Assembly (NCBI GenBank): GCA_943735955.1
Contig: OX030958.1
Location: 979,388 to 1,043,387 of the forward strand
Direction: 5' to 3'
Source of the DNA: Piscicola geometra
Lineage: Eukaryota; Annelida; Clitellata; Hirudinida; Piscicolidae
DNA: 64,000 nucleotides
In this document: positions 52,232-63,254 of the stretch, one piece after another
How the letters are laid out: every line of letters begins with the position of its first letter
Position numbering within the stretch: the stretch's first letter is position 1
Made by a program: the position numbers and the translations under genes
The notes under the pieces: model-generated
What the model was told of the DNA's origin: nothing
The model's input: the letters and a program-made list of their open reading frames with translations, nothing else
Database searches by the model: none

Positions 52232-54652
52232 ATTGATTGATTGACTGATGATGCACACACACCACCTTGCACGACAGCTTCTCTCCGGAACAACTGGGCG
52301 TCATCTCCAGCACTGCCCTCGTCTGGTCAGTCCTCGAGGTCTCCGTCCTCCTCCTCACCAAGTATGCCCTCCTTCTCCTCCTCCTCCTCCTCTTCCTCTT
52401 CACTATTTTACTTTTTTCGAATTATATAAACAAAAATAATATTATAATTATTATTAATTGAATGGATAGTAAAAGGAATAAATATAATTCTGTTTTACTT
52501 TTAGTCAATAATAGTTTTTTTTGAATGAGATAATATGCAATATCTGTTTGAAACTTCGCCCATCATCATCATCATCATCATAACTACCATTATCATAACC
52601 ATCACCATGATCATAATCATCACCACCATCACCAGGTACATTCTCAACTTGCCAGCGTCTCCAACTTCTCCATCCTTGCTAGACTGGCTTGCTTACTCAG
52701 GATACAAATACGTTGGGTAAGCGATCATCATCATCACCACCACCATCATCTCCATTATCATCATCATCATCATCACGGTTTGTTAAAACAGATAGCCCCA
52801 ATCAATGGCACCTTTCAATTCTCCACTCCTAATGCCATTCTCAACTGCAACCTTCAAATCTCGATCAATCATGCCACCACAACCACCACTGCCTCTTTCC
52901 ACACCTACCACCCTTTCTGCTACCATCACTGTCACTACCATCACGGCTACCTTCTCCACCACCGCCACCACCATCTCCCCCCACCAGCACTACCCTTCCC
53001 CACCATCCCACCACCATCCCACCACCTCCCCACCACCTCCCCACCACCATCCCACCACCACCACCTTCCCACCACCACGACGACAGCATGATAATCATCT
53101 TGACAGCGAGCATCTTCCTGCAGTCGACAGGCTACTATGTCGCTCTCACGTGGACCTCCCTCTCCATCTCCTTCTTCCTCGTGCGTGCCATTCTCTGCCC
53201 CCACTCCTCTACTCCACTCCTCCATTCCACCACTCCACTCCTCCACTCCACTCCTCCACCACTCCACTCCTCCACTCCACTCCACTCCTCCACCACTCCA
53301 CTCCTCCACTCCACTCTTCCACCACTCCACTCCACCACTCCACTCCACCACTCCTTACGCTACTATGATACCATGTTGTACACTCGTTCATGTTGTACAC
53401 TCGTTCATGTTGTACACTCGTTCATGTTGTACACTCGTTCATGTTGTACACTCGTTCATGTTGTACACTCGTTCATGTTGTACACTCGTTCATGTTGTAC
53501 ACTCGTTCATGTTGTACACTCGTTCATGTTGTACACTCGTTCATGTTGTACACTCGTTCATGTTGTACACTCGTTCATGTTGTACACTCGTTCATGTTGT
53601 ACACTCGTTCATGTTGTACACTCGTTCATGTTGTACACTCGTTCATGTTGTACACTAGTTCATGTTGTACACTCGTTCATGTTGTACACTCGTTCATGTT
53701 GTACACTCGTTCATGTTGTACACTCGTTCATGTTGTACACTCGTTCATGTTGTACACTCGTTCATGTTGTACACTCGTTCATGTTGTACACTCGTTCATG
53801 TTGTACACTCGTTCATGTTGTACACTCGTTCATGTTGTACACTCGTTCATGTTGTACACTCGTTCATGTTGTACACTCGTTCATGTTGTACACTCGTTCA
53901 TGTTGTACACTCGTTCATGTTGTACACTCGTTCATGTTGTACACTCGTTCATGTTGTACACTCGTTCATGTTGTACACTCGTTCATGTTGTACACTCGTT
54001 CATGTTGTACACTCGTTCATGTTGTACACTCGTTCATGTTGTACACTCGTTCATGTTGTACACTCGTTCATGTTGTACACTCGTTCATGTTGTACACTCG
54101 TTCATGTTGTACACTCGTTCATGTTGTACACTCGTTCATGTTGTACACTCGTTCATGTTGTACACTCGTTCATGTTGTACACTCGTTCATGTTGTACACT
54201 CGTTCATGTTGTACACTCGTTCATGTTGTACACTCGTTCATGTTGTACACTCGTTCATGTTGTGTACTTATATAAGTGGCACAATCCACCATACCACTCC
54301 ATCCAGCCACCCCACCCTCCCATTACACTCTTCCACCCCACCACTCCATCTTTCTTTTCCACTCTCTACTTGACTACCACGCACGCAGATAAAGTCCTTG
54401 CGGGTATCCCTGTTGTGCATGACTGGACCAGGTGGCTTCGAGAAGGGCAGCAAGAGGGCACTCTACCTCCTCCTCCTGGTCGCCCTCCTCCAACCCCTCC
54501 TCATGTGGTGCCTCACCAGACGCCTCGCCATGTCGACCGCCTACTCCTTTGTCGATGCCTTCAAGTCGGCAGGGGGCGTGGTCGAGAAGGGTGGTGCTGG
54601 TGGTGGGGGTGGTGGGGAGTTTGGGGCGGGAGAGGCTTACGGAAGGCATTGA
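48919..54652 (+). CDS. YIF1: YIF1 family ER-Golgi membrane protein (complete)
   Basis: Eleven exons join with agreeing phases: 48919-48928, 49108-49206, 49297-49332, 49394-49578, 49779-49883, 51646-51724, 51910-51967, 52278-52361, 52636-52716, 53087-53180 and 54389-54652 (TGA). They give 364 aa against about 290-315 in human YIF1A/B. Exon 2 has TQLFEDTS. Exon 4 has a Gln/Asn-rich tract, then [20 protein letters not shown]. Then come [30 protein letters not shown] and five hydrophobic spans (such as [34 protein letters not shown], the GYKYVGMIIILTA span and [18 protein letters not shown]). YIF1 works with YIP1/YIPF proteins and Rab GTPases in ER-to-Golgi transport. A hAT element sits in intron 5 and a 17-bp minisatellite in intron 10. 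The 10-nt first exon is inferred from splice phase. The C-terminus has an unusual Gly-rich extension ([20 protein letters not shown]). Confidence 0.92.
49979..51506 (+). mobile_element. hAT element, copy B, inside YIF1 intron 5
   Basis: The 1,528-bp element has ends TAGAGGTCGGA and TCCGACCTCTA, flanked by ATACACAC and ACACACAC (7 of 8 match, in a CA tract). It is related along its length to 14887-16393 in reverse. The right subterminal region is an array of about eight 31-base units (GACCGGGTCAAAAAGTTTCG and GGAACGGGAAG; 51188-51415). The transposase remnant at 50817-51010 is frameshifted. Confidence 0.88.
50812..51010 (+). pseudogene. hAT transposase C-terminal remnant, frameshifted
   Basis: [20 protein letters not shown] is followed by a frame change. 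After it come [15 protein letters not shown] sequence and [20 protein letters not shown]. It corresponds to the fragment in copy A. Confidence 0.65.
52165..52245 (+). mobile_element. SINE/LINE 3'-tail fragment with (ATTG)n
   Basis: ACGCTATACAAATCACTAG is followed by a TTGATTGATTGATTG tail. It is the same type of tail as at 18599-18660 (reverse) and 23840-23880. Confidence 0.55.
53195..53360 (+). repeat. CTCCACTCCA degenerate repeat
   Basis: Units such as CACTCCTCCACTCCACTCC fill the beginning of YIF1 intron 10, starting about 15 bases after the donor of exon 53087-53180. Confidence 0.85.
53377..54262 (+). repeat. YIF1: 17-bp minisatellite in YIF1 intron 10
   Basis: About 52 nearly identical units of GTTGTACACTCGTTCAT. 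One unit has CTAGTT. Each unit carries GTTCATGTTGTAC, and all three plus frames are free of stops. The exon 10 frame remains open to 54275. Confidence 0.96.
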
Positions 54653-54892
54653 TATCTTCTTGGGTGCTATTAGGGGGGGTGTTGTCTTGGAGGTTTGGAA
54701 AAGCGAGGCATAAAAATATGTTTGCATTTCTTCAAGTTTTTCTCCAATTATTCAAAGTACTTTTTAAATATTATTTTCATAATATGTAGTTTATTTCCTC
54801 GCACAACATAGCGAGTTCCTTGATGTGGACTCGCCTTCACTAAATGTTCAGTCGTGAGGTGGAAAAAGAGGCCTACTCAACTCTTTGTCCTC

Positions 54893-54893
54893 T

Positions 54894-54942
<49 letters not shown>

Positions 54943-54943
54943 G
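54893..54943 (+). repeat. (GAT)n microsatellite
   Basis: About 17 GAT triplets lie 240 bases beyond the YIF1 stop. Confidence 0.92.
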
Positions 54944-55249
54944 ATGACTAAATGTTAAACCTTGTAGATCATTAAAGTTAAAAGGTGATCTGTTACACAC
55001 AATGAGCATCTTCAACACACTTGTTCACGTTCAGTCTCATCTTTAATTTCAGCGTTTTAAATCAATTTTAAATTGTTTAAAAAGATTTTAGTCATCAATA
55101 AAATGGAGGTAAATGGAGGTAAAGTCCAACTGATTAATTATATATTTTTATCTACTTTATTATAAGATATTGTAAAAATGTATATGATTTAAACTCTAAC
55201 TTATAGTTGTATTGCTAAGAATCTTTCATCTAATGCCCATCTTGCTTGG

Positions 55250-55396
55250 AGCCCTTGAAGCGAATGCGAATGAAATATGGGGACAAGAGAGAGTTTGTTA
55301 AGGAGAAGCTTCCTTATATATGGTACGAGAGACAAAGGGGTCTAAGGAGTGGCCGTGTGCACATAGCGTACAAATGCTCACGCTACAATAGTCCCC
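55250..55396 (+). repeat. direct repeat, copy 1 (coding-like)
   Basis: About 140 bases are nearly identical to 56364-56510 (GAAGCGAATGCG, then GGGGACAAGAGAGAGTTT). The frame reads MRMKYGDKREFVKEKLPYIW, then YERQRG. It is a fragment of an unknown protein-coding repeat. Confidence 0.7.
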
Positions 55397-56046
55397 TCGC
55401 AGATGGCGGAGCCAATGAGTAATGAAAAAATTATTTTTACAATTGTGTTTTCTTGTAAATTGTATTTCTATGTGTGTTTTTCTGTATTTCTTTGTGTTCT
55501 ACTGTTATTCTACTTTTGTTTTTCTACTGTATCGGCACGCAAAAGCGCCACAATTTTTTCAGAGAGCACGGATGCACTCAAATGAGCAGACGTATTCTGA
55601 AATATGTGGCGGATGGCGTTGCTGGCGATCAGACTTCGGTGGAGTTTGGTTGTAGAAGGCATTCACCAGAGGTTCGTGATTTTGAAAACGGTAAAGGAGC
55701 GATCAATGCAGGAAAAGAACTCATGGGTTCGGGCTCAGATTGGCGTTTTCGGTCCGTTACAAGATGAAGCGGAATGCCAAAACGAGAAACCCACGTGATC
55801 AGAAAAACATCTGCTTCTTTTTTTTTCTTGTTGTTGTTGTTTAGTTGTTTTTGTTATAAAGCTTGTTTTTGTTGCTCCGTTTATTTTTGTTGTTGCTTCT
55901 CTTGTTTTTGTTGAGAAGTCGAGATACCCGCTATGTTGAATTGGGCTTTGAGTATCACAAACCACGTGGCAGGATTTTTTTTTTGGTCTATACTATTCAC
56001 AGCCTGACAGACGCATGCCATGTTACAATGGTTCTCAGACCATGGT
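55397..56046. other. intergenic interval with coding-like fragments
   Basis: A stretch at about 55560-55770 has higher GC and open frames (for example YVADGVAGDQTSVEFGC on +), bracketed by the two direct repeats. It probably belongs to the same unidentified element. The remainder is GTT-rich. Confidence 0.35.
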
Positions 56047-56220
56047 TCGTATGCGCCAAGACGCCACTCCACACGACGTACACATCTCTCAATGCATACG
56101 TCGCAAACACCGCATCATATACACTAGGTATATGATAGTTCACGGTTGCTTCCAAGGATTCGAACTGGCAACCTTTCAGTTGCAAGTCCGACGTCTACAG
56201 ACTAAGCCATCCCCGCTCCC
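56047..56220 (-). mobile_element. tRNA-derived SINE, family A, copy 3
   Basis: Reverse copy with B box GGATTCGAAC (GTTCGAATCC in sense) and the ATATACACTAGGTATAT motif. The GGCGTCTTGGCGCATAC 3' part is present without the ATT tail. Confidence 0.8.
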
Positions 56221-56363
56221 TCGGATTTGTTGTTATAAATGGCGGTGCTTACACTGATACTGCAGCGCTTGCCATGTTGTTGTTTTCTTCTTGTGGTTGA
56301 ACTGCGGCAGTCTCTGTATCTTCTCCAAGAATGAGATGTTGTTGTTCTGTCGGGGTGACCAAT

Positions 56364-56510
56364 TGAAGCGAATGCGATTGAAATATGGGGACAAGAGAGA
56401 GTTTATTAAGGAGAAGCTTCCTTATATATGGTACGAGAGACAAAGGGGTCTAAGGAGTGGCCGTGTGCACATAGCGTACACAAATGCTGCACGCTACACC
56501 CTCATGTCAG
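56364..56510 (+). repeat. direct repeat, copy 2 (coding-like)
   Basis: The frame LKRMRLKYGDKREFIKEKLP, then YIWYERQRGLRSGRVHIAYT, stays open into an ORF ending at 56584. Copy 1 differs by a few bases including small deletions. I recognise no domain. Confidence 0.7.
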
Positions 56511-56584
56511 TCTGCCAGCATTTTCAAATGGCTGAGAGTTATTTTCAAAAAATTAATTACAAGTCGATTTTTAATCAAATATAG

Positions 56585-57033
56585 AATGACTTTATGTGTG
56601 CTTTCTTGAAAAATTCAACCCTTTAAGGGTTAAAGTTTGATCTTAATTTCAATAAAATAATTTAAAGAGTAAAAAAAATATTTATAAAAAATGTGTCTAT
56701 AAAGTGCTTGAAATTTCCTTTAAAAATGTTTATGAAAAAGTTTCTGGTACCACTTAACACATGTGCTCTATTTAGAGATTAAGGCATTAAATCGGAAACT
56801 TTTACTAGTAGATTGAGTGTCATAATATAAAAATTACTATTTGAAACATTTTTTTGAATAAACTTGAAAAGATCAAACCTGGAATACCGCATCGTTAAAC
56901 TTTTCTATTGCATGTCACTATTAAGTAAAAAAGAACTTTTGAGAAAAAATAAATTCAATGCTAATAAGAAACTCTTGTGATCAATTATTTCTGCAAAGTG
57001 TCAGCACTGACATCAGACTGCCATGATGTTCTC
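56585..57033. other. AT-rich region upstream of RPTOR
   Basis: No feature is recognised. A promoter and 5' UTR for RPTOR are expected here or in the previous interval. Confidence 0.4.
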
Positions 57034-58734
57034 ATGATGCACAGCAGCAACATGCCTTTCAACTTGAGACCACTGGGCATCATCTTGGACGCGGAGGAAC
57101 CAGCAGACGACCAGCTGGTGAGGGCCTTCTGGCTGAAGAAGAAGGTTTTCAACTGCGAGAGGCACAAGAGTGTCCTTGAGCCCTACGAGACAGAGGCCCA
57201 GAGCTGGAGAATGAAGGAGAGGGTGTGTACGAGCATGAATATGATGTTGATAATGAGAAGGATGGTGATAAAGAAAACAATCATGACTTTTGCAAGTTAG
57301 AAATTCACTTTCATATTAAAAATCCAAGTTGTTAAACATCTCCCTAAGATGAAGACAGTGAGTGTGGCTCTGGTGCTGTGTCTGAACATCGGAGTGGACC
57401 CTCCAGACACCATCAAGATCAACCCATGCGCCAAGGACCTCTGCTGGATTGGTCTGTCAAAGTGAAAGTTAACAACTGTAATTGAGAAAAACAATATGAG
57501 GCTGTCAGTTCACATCGTGATGTGAAGCCAAAAAAAGTTTTCAACATGTTTTATCTTCACTTCACCACACCTGCACACCAACAGACCCGAAGAAGTTTGG
57601 CAGCGATTTGAACAGCTCGAGTTCGCAGAAGCCGATCGAGGTGATCGGAGCAGCCCTCCAGAAGCAGTACGAGCGCTGGCAGCCCAAGGCCAGGTGACAA
57701 TCATAATTCATATGTAAAAAGAATGGAATAATAAGGGAAATAATTAAAAAAAAGTTTATAATAATATGGAAAATATATAAAAAAGTTTATAATAGAAATA
57801 AAAATAATAATAACTAAAATATATAAAAAAGATAAGAACAACGATATTAATAATAAAATGATGAAATAACAACAACAGCAATAATGTTACAATCACAGGT
57901 ACAAGTTGAGTCTGGACCCTACGATGGAGGACGTGAAGAAGTTGTGCATGTCGCTGCGGAGGAACGCCAAAGACGAGAGGGTGTTGTTCCACTTCAACGG
58001 CTTCGGGGTGCCCCGACCCACCGAGAACGGAGAAGTGTGGGTCTTCAATAAGGTGTGTGTGTGTGGGTGGGTGGTTGGATGGAGGATGGGGGGGGGGGTG
58101 ATTGGATGGTTGAGGGTGAGGTGGTTGGAGCGAAGAGAAAGAAGTGGGTAAATAAAAGTTAATTTGAGTGAAAGTTCTTAAAAGAAATAATTGACAGAAA
58201 ACTCTTGAAACCTCCCTTACCCCTCAAACTAAACCATCCCTCCCCTCTATCTCCCTTTTCCTCCTCACCACTCTTCCATTCTCTATTCACACACCTCCCT
58301 CCACATCATTTTTCCATACACCATGCCCTTCTTTCAAATCTTCCACACCAACTCCTTCTCCTACCTTAACAATTTTTCTCACACCCCATTCCTCTTTCTC
58401 CCAACACTCAACCTTCTCCTCTCCCTCAACATTCTTTCTTAGAATCTAAATCTAACCACATATATTCATATCGCGTATTCCTGAAAAGCACTTTTCCACC
58501 AAACTCCCTCACCTCCTCCCTCCCTCACCTCCTCCCTCCCTCACCTCTTCCCTCCCTCCCTCACACAGCAATACACGCAGTACATTCCCCTCTCGGTGTG
58601 CGACCTTCACCTCTGGATGGGCAGGCCCTCCATCTACGTCTTCGACTGCTCCAACGCTGGCAACGTCGTCCACTTCCTCCGCAACCTCCTGCAGCCCCCT
58701 CCTAAGTCCGAGGTATGTCTATTGTGGGGATGAG

Positions 58735-58768
<34 letters not shown>

Positions 58769-59349
58769 TTGATAATGATGGTGAGGATGATGATGACGAC
58801 GATGATGGATGAGGATAGTAATAGTAATAATTCAATCCTCTTACCCTCTTTCCTTCCTTCCATCCATCCTTCCTTCCATCACAGAGTCGAGACAACACGG
58901 AACGAGAGGACACCTCGAAGCATGGAGTCTTGTTGGCAGCTTGCCAAGCGCACGAAACCCTCCCGCAGAACCCCGAGGTGCCTGCTGATTTGTTCACCGC
59001 CTGCTTAACCACGCCCATCAGGATTGCTCTCAAGTGGTTGGTGCATGGAGGGAGAGGGAGAGGGAGGGGGGAGGGGGGAGGGGGAGGTCGGTGAACTAAT
59101 GGATGAATGGTAAGATGGGTAGATGGATGAATATATGGATGAAAGGGCGGAAGAATTGATTGATGGATGGATGGATTGATGGACTGATGAAAGGATGAAT
59201 GCTGACCATGCAGGTACATCCTGTCGAAGATCTCCAAGCTGGTGCCTGGCGTCACAAGCCTCCTCGTTGACGAGTACTCTTTCCTCTCACTCCATCATCA
59301 TCATCATCATCTTCATCATCATCATCTTCATCATCATCTCCATCATCAT

Positions 59350-59419
<70 letters not shown>

Positions 59420-61246
59420 TCCATCATCATCTCCATCATCGTCATCATCACCATCGTCATCATCATCTCCATCATCGTCATCATCATCATCATCACCACC
59501 ATCATCTCCATCTCCATCATCATCTCCATCATCGTCATCATCACCATCATCATCTCCGTCATCATCATCATCATCACCACCATCATCTCCATCTTCATCA
59601 TCAATACCATCATCATCTCCATCTCCATCATCGTCATAATCATCGTCACTATCATCATCATGTTTCCACCCTTATCAGCTGTTTGTTCACCTTCCACACT
59701 TGGACTTTTACTCATTCACCACTGATGCATCACCCATGCACTCTTCCCATTCCCCACCCATGCCCAGCTCCCATCCACGCATGCACCGCCCAACCATTCA
59801 CCACCCACCCATGCACCACCCAACCATGCACCACCCAACCATTCACCACCCAACCACGCACTACCCACCCATGCACCACCCAACCATGCACTACCCACCC
59901 ATGCACCACCCAACCATGCACCAGCCAACAATGCAGAACCCACCCATGCACCACCCAACCATGCACCACCCAACCATGCACCACCCAACCATTCACCACC
60001 CAACCATGCACCACCAACCATGCACCACCAACCATGCACCACCCAACCATGCACCACCCAACCATGCACTACCCACATATGCACCACCCACATATGCACC
60101 ACCAACCATGCACCACCCAACCATGCACCACCAACCATGCACCACCCAACCATGCACCACCCACCCATGCACCACCAACCATGCACCACCCAACCATGCA
60201 CCACCAACCATGCACCACCCAACCATGCACCACCCAACCATGCACTACCCACATATGCACCACCCAACAATGCACCACCCAACCATGCACCACCCAACCA
60301 TGCACCACCCAACCATGCACCACCCAACCATTCACCACCCACCCATGCACCACTCACCCATGCACCACCCACCCATGCACCACCCAACCATGCCCCACCC
60401 ACCCATGCACCACCCAACCATGCACCACCCACCCATGCACCACCCAACCATTCACCACCCAACCATGCACCACCAACCATGCACCACCCAACCATGCACC
60501 ACCCAACCATGCACCATCCAACCATGCACCACCCATGCACCACCAACCATGCACCACCCAACCATGCACCACCCAACCATGCACCACCCAACCATGCACC
60601 ACCCAACCATGCACCACCCAACCATTCACCACCCACCCATGCACCACTCACCCATGCACCACCCACCCATGCACCACCCAACCATGCCCCACCCACCCAT
60701 GCACCACCCAACCATGCACCACCCACCCATGCACCACCCAACCATTCACCACCCAACCATGCACCACCAACCATGCACCACCCAACCATGCACCACCCAA
60801 CCATGCACCATCCAACCATGCACCACCCATGCACCACCAACCATGCACCACCCAACCATGCACCACCCAACCATGCACCACCCAACCATGCACCACCCAA
60901 CCATGCACCACCACCCACCCATGCACCACCCAACCATGCACCACCCAACCATGCACCACCACCCACCCATGCACCACCCAACCATGCACCACCCACATAT
61001 GCACCACCCACCCATGCACCACCACCCATGCACCACCACCCATGCACCACCACCCATGCACCACCACCCATGCACCAGCCAACCATGCACCACCCACCCA
61101 TGCACCACCACCCAACCATGCACTCAGGATCCCAGGCCAGTTGAACGACCGACGCACCATGCTGGGCGAACTGAACTGGATCTTCACCGCCATCACCGAC
61201 ACCATCGCTTGGAACGTCCTGCCCAGAGGTGCCGTCCCACCTTCCT

Positions 61247-61300
<54 letters not shown>

Positions 61301-63254
61301 CATCATCATCATCATCATCATCATCAGCATCAGCAGCATCATCATCAGCGTCAGCAGCATCATCATCCTCATCATCTTCTTCATTATCAGCATCATCATC
61401 ATCAGCAGCGTCAGCTTTTATTCATTCATTCTTTCTCAACCACCCTAATCCGTTTTTATTATGAATGTTACTATTCTCATCAACATTGTGGACGCTACTA
61501 CCATCGTCATCATCATCATCATCATCATGATCATGATCATAACCACTACTACCATCATAACCACTTCTACCACCATTATCATCCTTACACTACTATTATC
61601 ATCATCATCGTTTTTCATCTGAAAAGCTATAATTATCCTTAAAACTAGGCTAACCATTTAAACAAATCATCATCATAAATATAAAAAAAATAAATAAATA
61701 ATGACGAGCATTATTATAGTGGCGTATAACCCGAAAGGGCTTCCAGGCCACTTAGGCTGCATATTTTCATTTGCGCCTTTGGGTTACTAGGGCATTGGTT
61801 GCACTTGAACCTAAGACCTTTCATTATTGGTCAAGCCGAGAGTCGTTGCCGACACGGCTACCCGTTCAACCATCATCATCATCATCACTTCTATCTTCCA
61901 GAACTCTTCCAGAAGCTCTTCCGACAAGACATGTTGGTTGCGAGTTTGTTTCGCAACTTTCTATTGGCTGAGAGGGTGATGAGTCATTACAGCTGCACCC
62001 CCCTCTCCATCCCTGCCCTGCCCTCCACCAAGGACCACCACATGTGGTCAGGGGGGGGGGGTAGATGTTTGGACGGGGTGTAATGATGCACGGAGGAAGG
62101 GGAAAGTGCATTGGTGCACGACAACAACAATCACCCCAACAAAAATTATCACCAAAACCACCATTGCTATAACAACAACCACCACCACAACAACCACCAC
62201 AAACACCACAAAAATAACTATTACCACAAACATCAACCAACATCATCACCACAACAAGAACAGCTCACAACCACATCTCTCAAGACAAGATTAGCCTACC
62301 ACCACCACCACCACCACCACTACAACAACACTCCACCCCCCCCCAACAACCACCTCTGCAGGCTAGCATGGGACTACGCACTGGACGGCATCCTGAGGCA
62401 GATGCCATCGGTGGTGAGTGACCCATCCTCGCTGCATCTCAGTCCCTTCTTCTCCGAACAACTCACCGGCTTCGAGGTCTGGCTCAAGACCGCTTCCAAG
62501 GTATCATTATCATGTGTCATGGTGGTGCTCGTGGTGGTGATGGTGGTAATGATAGTTTCTTTGGATAGTGGTGGTTGTGATGATAGTTGTGTTCAATGGT
62601 GATGGTAATGATCATAGTTTTATTTTATAATGATATTTATGATTATAGTTTTATCTTATAATGGTGGTAGTGATGATAGTTTCATCCAATAACGGTGGTA
62701 GTGATGATAGTTTCATCCTAAAAGGGTGGTAGTGATAATAGTTTCATCCTATAATGGTGGTAGTGATAATAGTTTCATCCTATAACGGTGGTAGTGATAA
62801 TAGTTTCATCCTATAATGGTGGTAGTGATAATAGTTTCATCCTATAATGGTGGTAGTGATAATAGTTTTATCTTATAATGGTGGTAGTGATGATAGTTTC
62901 ATCCAATAACGGTGGTAGTGATGATAGTTTCATCCTAAAACGGTGGTAGTGATAATAGTTTCATCCTATAATGGTGGTAGTGATAATAGTTTCATCCTAT
63001 AATGGTGGTAGTGATAATAGTTTCATCTTATAACGGTGCAAATGATTATAGTTTTATTTTATAATGATAGTAATTATGATAGTTTTATTAGATAATGATT
63101 CTCTACCATCATCATCATCACCACCACCATCATTATCATCACCACCACCATCACAATCATCACCACCACGAAGGTCATATCACAGGACAGTCACAGAGCA
63201 CCTTCGACCAAGTCGCCCATGTCGACGCCCGAGCAGTTGCCTATTGTGCTGCAG
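57034..63254 (+). CDS. RPTOR: raptor (mTORC1 scaffold), N-terminal exons
   Basis: Eleven exons agree in phase: 57034-57222, 57349-57451, 57585-57693, 57899-58052, 58569-58712, 58885-59036, 59214-59273, 61128-61228, 61902-62046, 62362-62500 and 63186-63254. The gene runs off the right edge. The protein follows raptor closely: [81 protein letters not shown], then [59 protein letters not shown] and [20 protein letters not shown]. The next pieces are [17 protein letters not shown] and [10 protein letters not shown]. This is the raptor N-terminal conserved (caspase-like) domain and the start of the HEAT region. Raptor recruits mTORC1 substrates and docks to Rag GTPases at lysosomes. The usual NGHG is NGFG here (58002-58004). 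The ATG at 57034 is the likely start; a spliced upstream exon is possible. Confidence 0.95.
58073..58568. other. RPTOR intron 4: G-rich then pyrimidine-rich
   Basis: GGTGGGTGG-type sequence follows the donor directly. From about 58210 to 58568 the coding strand is an almost continuous C/T-rich tract with CTCCCTCCCTCACCTC repeats leading to the acceptor. Confidence 0.65.
59284..59665 (+). repeat. (CAT)n tract in RPTOR intron 7
   Basis: CAT triplets with CTCCAT and CGTCAT interruptions start about ten bases after the donor of exon 59214-59273. In the exon frame they encode a His run. Confidence 0.95.
59780..61126 (+). repeat. RPTOR: 15-bp minisatellite ending at the RPTOR exon 8 acceptor
   Basis: About 90 units of CCCAACCATGCACCA with variants (TTCACC, CCCACCCATG, CACATATG). 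The block starting near 60331 is repeated 294 bases further on as a higher-order duplication. The last unit reads CAACCATGCACTCAG, and its final AG is the splice acceptor of exon 61128-61228. Confidence 0.94.
61247..61415 (+). repeat. (ATC)n tract with CAGCAT interruptions
   Basis: ATC triplets begin about 18 bases after the donor of RPTOR exon 61128-61228. Confidence 0.92.
61508..61610 (+). repeat. ATC/ACC low-complexity tract
   Basis: A second, weaker ATC-type stretch in RPTOR intron 8. Confidence 0.7.
61696..61866 (-). mobile_element. tRNA-derived SINE, family B, in RPTOR intron 8
   Basis: A nearly full copy: ATGACGAGCATTATTATAG, CCCGAAAGGGCTTCCAGG, GGGTTACTAGGGCATTGG, then the tRNA-like head to GGCTACCCGTTC. 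It is preceded by an AAT-rich tail on +. It lies within 40 bases of the acceptor of exon 61902-62046. Confidence 0.83.
62115..62345 (+). repeat. ACC/AAC-rich low-complexity tract
   Basis: CACCACAACAACCACCAC-type sequence without a fixed period fills most of RPTOR intron 9. Confidence 0.75.
62590..63062 (+). repeat. 31-bp minisatellite in RPTOR intron 10
   Basis: About 14 units of 31 bases contain ATAATGGTGGTAGTGATAAT and AGTTTCATCCT. Variants carry AACGG or AAAAGGG. Confidence 0.9.

Noticed and set aside
53377..54262. CRISPR-like regular repeat
   Set aside because: Units are directly adjacent with no spacers. The same holds for every other array here, and the DNA is eukaryotic.
53088..54789. 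Long plus-strand frames with [17 protein letters not shown] repeats
   Set aside because: They come from the 17-bp array in YIF1 intron 10. The YIF1 exons on each side join in phase 0.
59242..61464. 740-codon His/Pro-rich protein
   Set aside because: It contains RPTOR exons 7 and 8 and the intron between them. It is treated as intron read-through, not a separate gene.
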